The translations under genes and the position numbers were made by a program. Below the pieces are notes generated by a model, which made no database searches, was not told where the DNA came from, and saw nothing but the letters and a program-made list of their open reading frames with translations. A stretch of 64,000 nt of DNA from Aeromicrobium sp. (GTDB lineage: Bacteria > Actinomycetota > Actinomycetes > Propionibacteriales > Nocardioidaceae), in contig JALRCA010000191.1 of NCBI GenBank assembly GCA_023257515.1, positions 1 to 64,000 of the forward strand, written 5' to 3'. Positions 47,062-55,800 of the stretch are shown piece after piece (the stretch's first letter is position 1; the number at the start of each line of letters is the position of its first letter).

Positions 47062-48003
47062 GTGAGCACGCGCACCGTCTGGGTCGGCTACGCCATGGTG
47101 CTCGTGGCCGCGACCCTGTTCGGGCTCAACGCCGGCATCTCGCGCGTGCCCCTGCGCTCGGGCACCCAGACCGACACGTTCACGAGCGTGCGCATCACGA
47201 GCGCGCTGGTGGTGCTCGTGCTGATCGCGGCGGTCGTGGAACGATCGGCCCTCCGGCTCCCGCCCCTGCGCCGCGTGCCCCTGCTCGTGGGCCTCGGGCT
47301 CGTCGGCATCGTCGGCCTGCAGTGGACCTACAACGTGGCGATCAACCGGCTGCCGCTCGGCATCGCCCTGCTGCTGGAGTACCTCGGGCCCGTGCTCGTC
47401 GTCCTGTGGGTCCGCTTCGTGCGTCGCCGACCCGTGCACGCCCGCATGTGGCCGGCACTCGCCCTGACGCTCGTCGGGCTCGCCGTCGTGAGCCAGGTCT
47501 GGCAGGGTCTCGCCTTCGACGGCCTCGGTGTCGCCATGGCGCTCGCCGCTGCCGCGTGCTTCGCGACGTACTTCCTGCTCGGTGAGCACCCCTCGGGCTC
47601 GCCGCTGCACACCATCGTGTGGGCGTTCGCGATCGGCGCCGTCGCGATGAACGTTGTCGAGCCCGTGTGGCGTGCCGACGCCCTCGGCACCCAGGCCTCG
47701 CTGCTCGGCCGTCTCGACGACCTCTCGGTGCCGGCCTGGGCGGCCATGGCGTGGGTCGTCGTCCTGGGGACCGTGGCGCCGTTCTTCCTCCTGCTGCTCG
47801 CGCTGCGCATCCTGCCGGCCACGATCGTCAGCGTGACGGCGATGCTCGAGCCGGTCATGGCCACGCTCGTCGGCTGGGCGTGGTTCCGTGAGTCGCTCAG
47901 CGCGTGGCAGCTGCTCGGCATGGCGGCCGTGCTGACCGGCATCGTGCTCGCGCAGACGGCTCGCGTCGAGGAGACGGAACCGAGCCTGCCGCCACCCCAG
48001 TGA
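47062..48003 (+). CDS. EamA/DMT family transporter
   Basis: 10-TM pattern; GIALLLEYLGPVLVVLW; VTAMLEPVMATLVGWAWFRESLSAWQLLGM. Confidence 0.85.
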   Translation: MSTRTVWVGYAMVLVAATLFGLNAGISRVPLRSGTQTDTFTSVRITSALVVLVLIAAVVERSALRLPPLRRVPLLVGLGLVGIVGLQWTYNVAINRLPLGIALLLEYLGPVLVVLWVRFVRRRPVHARMWPALALTLVGLAVVSQVWQGLAFDGLGVAMALAAAACFATYFLLGEHPSGSPLHTIVWAFAIGAVAMNVVEPVWRADALGTQASLLGRLDDLSVPAWAAMAWVVVLGTVAPFFLLLLALRILPATIVSVTAMLEPVMATLVGWAWFRESLSAWQLLGMAAVLTGIVLAQTARVEETEPSLPPPQ

Positions 48004-48071
48004 CGAAGGACGGCACCCACGTCGGGTCGTGACCGCCCTGGCTGTTCGGGCCGTGGTGACACAATCGCACC

Positions 48072-48455
48072 ATGGCACGATTCATCACCGCGTGGGTGCT
48101 GAGCGCCGCGGCGCTCGCTGCGGCCGCCGGCCTGCTCGGCAGGCACATGAACATCGGCGGGGCCGCCGACTCCACGAGCGAGCAGCTCGTCGCGCTCGCG
48201 GTCATCTCGTTCGTGTTCGCCCTCATCAACACCTTCGTCGCGCCCGTGGTCAAGGCGCTGTCGCTGCCCTTCATCATCGTGACGCTCGGTCTCGCGCTGC
48301 TCGTCATCAACGCGCTGCTCCTGCTGCTCACGCAGTGGGTCACGAACCAGCTCGGCGTGGACTTCTACGTCGAGAGCTTCGGCTGGGCGGTCCTCGCCTC
48401 CATCGTCATCTCCATCGTGAACGGCGTCCTCGGCGCCTTCGCCCACGACGACTGA
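48072..48455 (+). CDS. phage holin family / YvlD-like membrane protein
   Basis: 127 aa, 4 TM; INTFVAPVVKALSLPFIIVTLGLALLVINALLLLLTQWV is the PF04020 pattern. Confidence 0.85.
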   Translation: MARFITAWVLSAAALAAAAGLLGRHMNIGGAADSTSEQLVALAVISFVFALINTFVAPVVKALSLPFIIVTLGLALLVINALLLLLTQWVTNQLGVDFYVESFGWAVLASIVISIVNGVLGAFAHDD

Positions 48456-48958
48456 TGGCCGAGCCGTACCGCGTCGAGGTCACGTGCCTGGGCAACATCT
48501 GCCGCTCACCCATGGCACACGTCGTGCTCGAGAGCCGGCTCGAGGAGGCCGGCCTGGGCGACGACGTCGTGGTGACCTCGTCGGGCACCGGCGGCTGGCA
48601 CGAGGGTGAGCCGATGGACCGCCGCGCGGCCGCGGTCCTGCGCGACGCCGGGTACGACCCCAGCCGGCACCGGGCGCGCACGTTCTCGACCGACACCTAC
48701 GCCGAGACCGACCTGATGCTCGCGATGGACCGCAGCAACCTGGCCGACATGGTCGACCAGTCCCCGACGGCCGAGGACGCCGATCGGGTCAGGATGTTCC
48801 GCTCGTTCGACCCGGAGGCCCACGAGGGCGACGACGAGGTGCCCGACCCCTGGTACGGCGGCAGCGACGGGTTCCGCGACGTGCTCGCGATGGTCGAGCG
48901 CACCGTCGACTCCCTGGTCGAGGCACTTCCGGCCATGGCGGCCCGGCGCGAGCGGTAA
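48455..48958 (+). CDS. low-molecular-weight protein tyrosine phosphatase
   Basis: VTCLGNICRSPMAHVVLES P-loop (CLGNICRS); DPWYGG; TGATG overlap with upstream gene. Confidence 0.95.
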   Translation: MAEPYRVEVTCLGNICRSPMAHVVLESRLEEAGLGDDVVVTSSGTGGWHEGEPMDRRAAAVLRDAGYDPSRHRARTFSTDTYAETDLMLAMDRSNLADMVDQSPTAEDADRVRMFRSFDPEAHEGDDEVPDPWYGGSDGFRDVLAMVERTVDSLVEALPAMAARRER

Positions 48959-48968
48959 CGTCGCACTC

Positions 48969-49835
48969 ATGGCACGGATGACGGGCACCGCGGCCCGGGC
49001 CGAGGCGCTGCTCGGGCAGGGGGTGATCTCGACGACACCCGTCGCGGGTGGTGACATCTGCACCACCACTCGCCTGCGGCTGACCGACGGACGCGGGGCC
49101 GTGATCAAGACCCGCCCCAAGCCGCCTCCCGGCTTCTTCGAGCGCGAGGCCGCCGGTCTGCGGTGGCTGCGCGAGGCCGACGGCGCCCACGTGCCCGAGG
49201 TGCTCGCGGTCGCCGAGGACTGCCTCGTGCTGGCCTGGGTCGAGCCCGGCAAGCCCTCGGGCGATGCGGCCGAGGCGTTCGGCCGCGCCCTCGCCGCCAC
49301 GCACGCCGCCGGGGCCGAGCACTTCGGCGCGGACGAGGACGGGTACATCGGGCTCGCGCCACTGCCGAACCGGCCGCTGCCGACCTGGCCGGAGTTCTAC
49401 GCGTCGCGGCGCGTCATGCCGTACGTCCGGGCTGCGGTCGACCGTGGCGCCATGACCCCGGACGAGGCCGCGGTCGTCGAGGGCGCGATGCGACGCATCC
49501 ACGACCTGGCCGGTCCGGACGAGCCTCCGGCGCGCGTCCACGGCGACCTGTGGTCGGGCAACGTCGTGTGGGCGACGGAGTCCGGTGCCTGGCTCATCGA
49601 CCCTGCGGCCCACGGCGGGCACCGCGAGACCGATCTCGCGATGCTGGCCCTGTTCGGCCTGCCCCACCTGCAGCGGCTGGTCGAGGCGTACGACGAGGTC
49701 TCGCCGCTCGCCGACGGCTGGCGCGAGCGCGTCCCGCTGCACCAGCTGCACCCCTTGCTCGTGCACGCCGTCCTGTTCGGCGGCTCCTACGGCGCCCGTG
49801 CCGCCTCCGCCGCCCGCGCCGCCCTCGAGGCCTGA
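48969..49835 (+). CDS. fructosamine kinase family protein
   Basis: ARVHGDLWSGNVVWATESGAWLIDPAAHGGHRETDLAMLALFG. Confidence 0.95.
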   Translation: MARMTGTAARAEALLGQGVISTTPVAGGDICTTTRLRLTDGRGAVIKTRPKPPPGFFEREAAGLRWLREADGAHVPEVLAVAEDCLVLAWVEPGKPSGDAAEAFGRALAATHAAGAEHFGADEDGYIGLAPLPNRPLPTWPEFYASRRVMPYVRAAVDRGAMTPDEAAVVEGAMRRIHDLAGPDEPPARVHGDLWSGNVVWATESGAWLIDPAAHGGHRETDLAMLALFGLPHLQRLVEAYDEVSPLADGWRERVPLHQLHPLLVHAVLFGGSYGARAASAARAALEA

Positions 49836-49861
49836 CCACGCCCGCCCGCCCGGGCGGTGCG

Positions 49862-49948
49862 GTTTACCCGGCCGGCCGGGTAAACGGTCACTTGGCTGGG
49901 TAGATCTCCCGCGCCCAGTGATGGTTTACCCGGTCGGCCGGGTAAACC
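49862..49948. repeat. cluster of three palindromes (two near-identical flanking a third)
   Basis: GTTTACCCGGCCGGCCGGGTAAAC (49862-49885, perfect 24 bp), TCACTTGGCTGGG..CGCGCCCAGTGA (49888-49921), GGTTTACCCGGTCGGCCGGGTAAACC (49923-49948, one mismatch pair). Confidence 0.85.
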
Positions 49949-50008
49949 GCGGCCCCCGGCAGCCCGGGGTTTCAGGGTCTGCTCAGCAGGACCGGGCACA
50001 CTGAGGGC

Positions 50009-50713
50009 ATGCAGACCGGTGCGAGGATCCTCGTCGTCGACGACGACCGGGCGGTGCGCGACTCGCTACGACGCTCGCTGGAGTTCAACGGCTACGGCGT
50101 CGAGCTCGCCTCCGACGGCGCGGAGGCGCTCGCGAGGGTGCCGGCGACGGCGCCCGACGTGATCATCATGGACGTCATGATGCCGCGCCTCGACGGACTC
50201 GAGGCGACCCGCGCGCTGCGCAGTGCCGGCAACGACGTGCCGATCCTCGTCCTGACCGCACGCGACGCCGTGGGCGACCGTGTCGACGGGCTCGACGCCG
50301 GCGCCGACGACTACCTGACCAAGCCGTTCGCGCTCGACGAGCTCCTGGCCCGCATCCGGGCGCTGCTGCGCCGCGGCAGCCGACGGGCCGACGGGCTCGC
50401 CGACGAGGAGCCCCTCGTGTTCGGCGACCTGAGCCTGGACCCCGTGACCCGCGAGGTCCACCGCGGCGAGCGCTCGATCTCGCTGACCCGCACGGAGTTC
50501 GCGCTGCTCGAGCTGTTCATGCAGCGCCCCAAGCGGGTCCTGGACCGCTCGTTCATCCTCGAGGAGGTCTGGGGCTTCGACTTCCCGACGACCGCCAACT
50601 CCCTCGAGGTCTACGTCGGCTACGTGCGGCGCAAGCTCGAGGCCGAGGGCGAGGACCGCGTGCTCCACACCGTCCGCGGCGTCGGCTACGTCCTCCGCGA
50701 GACGCCCCCGTGA
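50009..50713 (+). CDS. OmpR-family response regulator (MprA-like)
   Basis: [51 protein letters not shown]; winged-helix C-terminus. Confidence 0.95.
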   Translation: MQTGARILVVDDDRAVRDSLRRSLEFNGYGVELASDGAEALARVPATAPDVIIMDVMMPRLDGLEATRALRSAGNDVPILVLTARDAVGDRVDGLDAGADDYLTKPFALDELLARIRALLRRGSRRADGLADEEPLVFGDLSLDPVTREVHRGERSISLTRTEFALLELFMQRPKRVLDRSFILEEVWGFDFPTTANSLEVYVGYVRRKLEAEGEDRVLHTVRGVGYVLRETPP

Positions 50714-52170
50714 GCGGAGCGAACAAGAACAGCCCCGTGACAGGCACCGACGCCCACCACGACCGGCTCGTGGGGCGGACGATCGAGGCGGTCCACCGTC
50801 AGATCCAGCCGTACACGAAGCGTGCGTCTCTCGCCCTGCGTGTCGCGCTGCTGACCACCGCGGCGGTGGCCGGGGTGCTTGCCGTGACGAGCGCCGCGGT
50901 CTACCTCATGGTGCGATCCGAGCTGGAGGGCTCACTCGACGAGTCGCTCGTCAAGCGGGCGGAGGCTGCGGTGCAGGCGGGCTACGCGCCGTCGTCGATG
51001 TCGCGCGACGACGTGACGCTGCTGTCGGTCTTCGGCATCCGGTTCATCTCGGTCGAGGGCGGCAAGATCTTCACGGCGCAGACCCGCCAGGACATCCCGT
51101 ACGACGAGCACGAGATCGCGGTGTCGTTGGGCGAGGAGAAGACGTCGCAGCGCACGGCGCGCATCGGCGGGGTGCCGTACCGCATCGTGGCCGTGCAGGC
51201 CGGTCAGGGCCAGGCGCTCGTGCTGGCCCAGTCGATGGAGACGACGCAGCGTTCGCTGGACCAGCTGCGTCTCGTGCTGCTCACGACGAGCGCGGCCGGC
51301 GTCGTCGTGGCGGGCATCGCCGGCTGGGTCGTCGCCGCCAACGGGCTGCGGCCGGTCCGACGCCTGACAGCCGCGACGGAGCGCGTGGCGCGGACGGCCG
51401 AGCTCCACCCGATCGAGGTGTCGGGCACCGACGAGCTCGCGCGCCTCACGACGTCCTTCAACCAGATGCTCGCGGCGCTCGACGCGTCGCAGGAGCGACA
51501 ACGACAGCTCGTCGCCGACGCCGGCCACGAGCTCCGCACGCCGCTCACGAGCCTGCGCACCAACATCGAGCTGCTCGGCCAGGCGACGCTCGACCCGGAG
51601 CGCTCGCTCACGATGGATCAGCGCGCCGAGATCATGGACGACGTCCGGGCCCAGCTGACGGAGCTCACGACGCTCGTCGGCGACCTGGTCGAGCTGGCAC
51701 GCGAGGACCCGGTCGGCCGCGATCCGGAGACCTTCGATCTCGAGGACGCCCTCAGCTCCGCGGTCGAGCGCGTGCGGCCGCGTGCCCCGGGTGTGACGCT
51801 CGAGGTCGCGTCGGAGCCGTGGCTCATCCACGGCGACCCGCAGCTCGTGGAGCGGGCCATCACGAACCTGCTGGACAACGCGGCCAAGTGGAGCCCGTCC
51901 GATGGCACCGTGACGGTGCGTCTCGAGAACGGCACCCTGTCCGTCACCGACGAGGGACCGGGCATCTCCGAGGCCGACCTGCCGCACGTGTTCGACCGCT
52001 TCTACCGCTCGAGCGAGGCGCGGACGCTGCCCGGTTCGGGCCTGGGTCTGTCGATCGTGCGACGGACGGCGGAGCGTCATGGGGGGTCCGTCGCGGTGCG
52101 GTCGACCCCCGGCGAGGGCGCCACGTTCGTCATGACGATCCCGGGCAACCCGGTCGTCACCGACGTCTGA
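50710..52170 (+). CDS. HAMP-domain sensor histidine kinase (MprB-like)
   Basis: [24 protein letters not shown]-box; [23 protein letters not shown] overlap with RR. Confidence 0.95.
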   Translation: MSGANKNSPVTGTDAHHDRLVGRTIEAVHRQIQPYTKRASLALRVALLTTAAVAGVLAVTSAAVYLMVRSELEGSLDESLVKRAEAAVQAGYAPSSMSRDDVTLLSVFGIRFISVEGGKIFTAQTRQDIPYDEHEIAVSLGEEKTSQRTARIGGVPYRIVAVQAGQGQALVLAQSMETTQRSLDQLRLVLLTTSAAGVVVAGIAGWVVAANGLRPVRRLTAATERVARTAELHPIEVSGTDELARLTTSFNQMLAALDASQERQRQLVADAGHELRTPLTSLRTNIELLGQATLDPERSLTMDQRAEIMDDVRAQLTELTTLVGDLVELAREDPVGRDPETFDLEDALSSAVERVRPRAPGVTLEVASEPWLIHGDPQLVERAITNLLDNAAKWSPSDGTVTVRLENGTLSVTDEGPGISEADLPHVFDRFYRSSEARTLPGSGLGLSIVRRTAERHGGSVAVRSTPGEGATFVMTIPGNPVVTDV

Positions 52171-52191
52171 CGTCAGCCACATACTGGTCCG

Positions 52192-52896
52192 GTGGACCGG
52201 GAGTCGTGGCGCAGCGGACTTCGGGCGGGCGCCCCGTTCGCCGCGGCCTCCTTCGTGCTGTCCGCGTCGTTCGGCGTCGCGGCGACGGGTGTCGGGTTCA
52301 CGCCGTGGGCCGCGGTGCTCATGTCGGCGGTGGTCTTCGCGGGGTCGGCGCAGTTCGCGGCGGTCGGTGTCCTCGCCAGCGGCGGGACGGCCGGTCCGGC
52401 GATCCTCGCCGCGACCCTCATGAACGCCCGCTTCCTGCCGATGGGCATCGCGTTCGGGCAGTCGCTGCCGGGTGGACCTGTCCGCCGGGCGCTGCAGGGC
52501 CAGCCGGTCGTCGACGCGAGCTGGGCCATGGCGATGGACGTGCGCGGGCGCTTCGACCGGTGGTACCTGTTCGGCCACTCCGCGATCCAGTACGTCGCCT
52601 GGGTCGCCGGCACGGCACTCGGCGCCTACGGCGGCAGCTGGATCCGCGACCCCGAGGCGTTCGGCCTCGACGCGCTCTTCCCGGGCTTCTTCGTGGCCCT
52701 GCTGTTCAACGAGCTGCGTGACCGTCAGGGCGTCGCGGTCGCGCTCGGCGGTGCGGCCCTGGCCCTGGCGCTGCTGCCGTTCACGCCTCCCGGCGTCCCC
52801 CTGGTCGCCGCGGCGCTCGTGGCGCTGGTGGGTCTGCACCCGCGGATGGAGCGTGGCTCCGCCGATCCGGACCCGGAGGAGGGCGAGCCCGCATGA
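52192..52896 (+). CDS. azlC: AzlC family branched-chain amino acid exporter subunit
   Basis: GLRAGAPFAAASFVLSASFGVAATGVGFTPWAAVLMSAVVFAGSAQFAAVGVLASGG; NARFLPMGIAF. Confidence 0.9.
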   Translation: MDRESWRSGLRAGAPFAAASFVLSASFGVAATGVGFTPWAAVLMSAVVFAGSAQFAAVGVLASGGTAGPAILAATLMNARFLPMGIAFGQSLPGGPVRRALQGQPVVDASWAMAMDVRGRFDRWYLFGHSAIQYVAWVAGTALGAYGGSWIRDPEAFGLDALFPGFFVALLFNELRDRQGVAVALGGAALALALLPFTPPGVPLVAAALVALVGLHPRMERGSADPDPEEGEPA

Positions 52897-53207
52897 GCGT
52901 CACGATCGCCCTCGTGATCCTCGGCATCGCGATCACGACCTTCGCGATCAAGGCCGCCGGACCAGCCCTCCTCGGAGGACGCGATCTCCCCGATCCCGCG
53001 CAGCGGGTCGTGACCTTGATGGCGCCCGCCCTGATCGCCGCGCTGGTGGCCGTCAACGCGTTCGCCGACGGCACGCGACTCCACGTCGGCGCCGACACCG
53101 TGGGCGTCGTCGCGGCGGCCGTCGTCATGGCGTTCACCAAGCGGATCATCGTGGCGGTCTTCGCCGCCGCAGCCGTCACGGCGCTCCTGCGACTGCTGGG
53201 ACTCTGA
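52893..53207 (+). CDS. azlD: AzlD domain-containing protein
   Basis: 104-aa 3-4 TM protein, LGIAITTFAIKAAGPALLGGRDLPDPAQRVVTLMAPALIAALV; overlaps azlC end. Confidence 0.9.
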   Translation: MSVTIALVILGIAITTFAIKAAGPALLGGRDLPDPAQRVVTLMAPALIAALVAVNAFADGTRLHVGADTVGVVAAAVVMAFTKRIIVAVFAAAAVTALLRLLGL

Positions 53208-53278
53208 TCGCCTCGAATCGCAGCGTCCTCACACGCGCCGCTCAGCGCGTTCTCAGCGATGCGGAAGAATGTGGAGGC

Positions 53279-54688
53279 ATGAGCGAGCCGAACGATCCCT
53301 TCGCGGACCGTCCCTACGTCCCACCGACCGACCAGCCGGGGGGTTCCGGAGCGCCCGGCCGGGGTCCCGCCGACCACGAGCCCACCGTGCAGCAGCCTCG
53401 CTACGAGCAGCCGCAGGGCACCCAGCAGCAGCCGGCGTACGGCCAGCAGGCTCCGCAGGGCAGTCCGTACGGCGCTCCGCAGCAGCCCCAGCCCCAGCAC
53501 TACGGGGGACACGGGGGACACGGGGGCGGCACCCCGCCCCCGGCGTGGGCCGCGCCCACCCCGGTCGCTCCCGGCCCCAAGCAGCCGAAGCAGCGCGGGG
53601 CCGGGTTCGTCGCCCTCGTCACGGTGCTCGCTCTCATCGTCGGCGGTGTCGCCGGCCTCGGCGGCGCCGCTCTCTACGGCGCGCTCACCAAGGACGACGA
53701 CCCCATCTCCTCGCTGCAGGACGACACCGGCAGCGACGAGGCCGCGCCGACCGGCCAGGTCGAGAAGGTCGCCAAGGCGGTCCTGCCGTCGACCACGCAG
53801 ATCAACGTCACGGGGGGCGGCCAGGCGGGCTCCGGCACCGGCATCATCATGAGCTCCGACGGCGAGATCCTGACCAACAACCACGTCGTCGAGGCGGCCG
53901 CCAACGGCGGCAGCATCACCGTCTCGTTCAGCGACGGCACGAACGCGAAGGCCGAGATCGTGGGCCGCGACCCCAAGACCGACCTCGCGGTCATCAAGGC
54001 GGAGGGCAAGACCGGGCTCAAGCCCGCCAAGTTCGGCAAGTCCTCGGACCTCAAGGTCGGTCAGGAGGTCGTGGCGATCGGATCGCCCTTCGGGCTCGAG
54101 AGCACCGTGACCCAGGGCATCGTCAGCGCGCTCAACCGCCCGGTCGCCTCGAGCGACGGCTCGGGCGCGAACGCCACCGTGTTCCCGGCCGTCCAGACCG
54201 ATGCGGCGATCAACCCCGGCAACTCGGGCGGTCCGCTCGTCGACCTCGCCGGACGCGTCATCGGCATCAACTCGGCGATCCGCTCCGGCGGCTCGTCGGG
54301 AGGCTCGGCCGGATCGATCGGACTCGGCTTCGCGATCCCCGTCGACCTCGCCAAGAACGTCGCCGAGCGGCTCGTCAAGGGTGAGAAGGTCGAGCACGCC
54401 CAGATCGGCATCACCGTCTCGCCGGCCGTCTCGAGCGACGACATCACCGGCGTCGGCGCCGAGGTCGAGCGGGTCGCCAGCGGCAGCGCGGGCGACAAGG
54501 CCGGCATCAAGAAGGGTGACGTCATCACCTCGGTCAACGGTGACCCGATCGGCAGCTCGAACGCCCTCGTCGCCTCGATCCGCGCCTACCAGCCGGGCGA
54601 GAAGGTCACGCTCACCGTGCGCAGCGGTGACGAGACCAAGAAGGTCGAGGTCACGCTCGACTCCGACGGCGGAGAGACGACGGACTGA
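53279..54688 (+). CDS. HtrA/DegP-like trypsin-PDZ serine protease (PepD-like)
   Basis: TNNHVVEAA, DLAVIK, INPGNSGGPLVDLAGRVIGIN catalytic Ser; C-terminal PDZ (KAGIKKGDVITSVNGDPI). Confidence 0.95.
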   Translation: MSEPNDPFADRPYVPPTDQPGGSGAPGRGPADHEPTVQQPRYEQPQGTQQQPAYGQQAPQGSPYGAPQQPQPQHYGGHGGHGGGTPPPAWAAPTPVAPGPKQPKQRGAGFVALVTVLALIVGGVAGLGGAALYGALTKDDDPISSLQDDTGSDEAAPTGQVEKVAKAVLPSTTQINVTGGGQAGSGTGIIMSSDGEILTNNHVVEAAANGGSITVSFSDGTNAKAEIVGRDPKTDLAVIKAEGKTGLKPAKFGKSSDLKVGQEVVAIGSPFGLESTVTQGIVSALNRPVASSDGSGANATVFPAVQTDAAINPGNSGGPLVDLAGRVIGINSAIRSGGSSGGSAGSIGLGFAIPVDLAKNVAERLVKGEKVEHAQIGITVSPAVSSDDITGVGAEVERVASGSAGDKAGIKKGDVITSVNGDPIGSSNALVASIRAYQPGEKVTLTVRSGDETKKVEVTLDSDGGETTD

Positions 54689-54706
54689 GGTCACGCTCGC
54701 TCGTCA

Positions 54707-54740
54707 ACGGACCCCGCCGACGGTCGTCGGCGGGGTCCGT
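54707..54740 (+). terminator. intrinsic terminator-like hairpin
   Basis: ACGGACCCCGCCGAC-GGTC-GTCGGCGGGGTCCGT: perfect 15-bp stem just after htrA-like gene. Confidence 0.8.
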
Positions 54741-54818
54741 CGCGTCCGGCGCGATCTGACGCTTGGCTGGCCGAAAACCGCTCGACGTACCGATCCAGCC
54801 AGCCCTAGCGTGAGACCC

Positions 54819-55745
54819 ATGACCGAGACCCGCACCCGCGACCTGTCCCTCCCCGCCCTGGGCGTCACGGTCGTGCTGTGGGCGTCCGCGTTCGTCGGGA
54901 TCCGGGCGGCGACGGACAGCTTCGGTCCGGGCCCGCTCAGCCTCGCCCGCCTTCTCGTGGGTGCGGTCGCCCTCACGGTCATCGCGCGCCCGTGGCGGCA
55001 CTCGCTCCCGCGCGGTCGGACCCTCGGACTCGTCGTCGTCTACGGCGTCCTGTGGTTCGGCGCCTACAACGTCGCGCTCAACGCCGGCGAGACGTCCCTC
55101 GACGCCGGGACCGCCGCGCTCGTCGTGAACATCGGCCCCATCCTCATCGCCCTGCTCGCGGGCTGGGTTCTCAAGGAAGGCTTCCCCCCGCCGCTGCTCG
55201 TCGGCATGGCGGTCGCGTTCGGAGGCGTCGCGCTGATCGCGCTGAGCACGAGCCACTCCGGCGCCGTCCGGACGGCCAGCACGAGCGGCGTGCTGCTGTG
55301 CGTGCTCGCGGCCGTGCTCTACGCGGCAGGGGCCCTGAGCCAGAAGCCCGTCCTGCGCACCGTCGACCCGGCGATGTCGGTGTGGATGGCGTGCGTCATC
55401 GGCGCGATCGTGTGCCTGCCGTACGCCCCGGCGCTCGTGAGCGAGGCCAGCGACGCGCCGGCCGGTGACATCTGGTGGGTCGTGTACCTGGGCGTGTTCC
55501 CCACCGCGATCGGGTTCAGCACCTGGTCGTACGCACTCAAGCGCCTGACGGCCGGGCAGGTCGCGTCGACGACCTACCTCGCGCCCGCCGTCGCGACCCT
55601 CATCTCGTGGGCCGTGCTCGACGAGGTGCCGGCGCCGCTCGCGTTCGTCGGCGGCGCACTGTGCCTGATCGGCGTCGCCGTCACCCGCTACCGGCCCCGC
55701 CGCCGCGTCGAGGCACCCAGCGAGCCCACGAGCAAGCCGGCCTGA
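54819..55745 (+). CDS. EamA/DMT family transporter
   Basis: LGVTVVLWASAFVGIRAATDSFGPGPLSLARLL; LAPAVATLISWAVLDEVPAPLAFVGGALCLIGV. Confidence 0.9.
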   Translation: MTETRTRDLSLPALGVTVVLWASAFVGIRAATDSFGPGPLSLARLLVGAVALTVIARPWRHSLPRGRTLGLVVVYGVLWFGAYNVALNAGETSLDAGTAALVVNIGPILIALLAGWVLKEGFPPPLLVGMAVAFGGVALIALSTSHSGAVRTASTSGVLLCVLAAVLYAAGALSQKPVLRTVDPAMSVWMACVIGAIVCLPYAPALVSEASDAPAGDIWWVVYLGVFPTAIGFSTWSYALKRLTAGQVASTTYLAPAVATLISWAVLDEVPAPLAFVGGALCLIGVAVTRYRPRRRVEAPSEPTSKPA

Positions 55746-55800
55746 CCCCGGCCGGGGCAGGGATCAGCGGACGAGGTCCTCGGGACCACGCGCACGGTCG

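Noticed and set aside
45732-47585. 617-aa plus-strand ORF
   Set aside because: Antisense to hisC, then out of frame with the EamA gene.
48072-48455. Phage holin annotation as prophage evidence
   Set aside because: PF04020-type membrane proteins are common chromosomal genes; no other phage genes are nearby.
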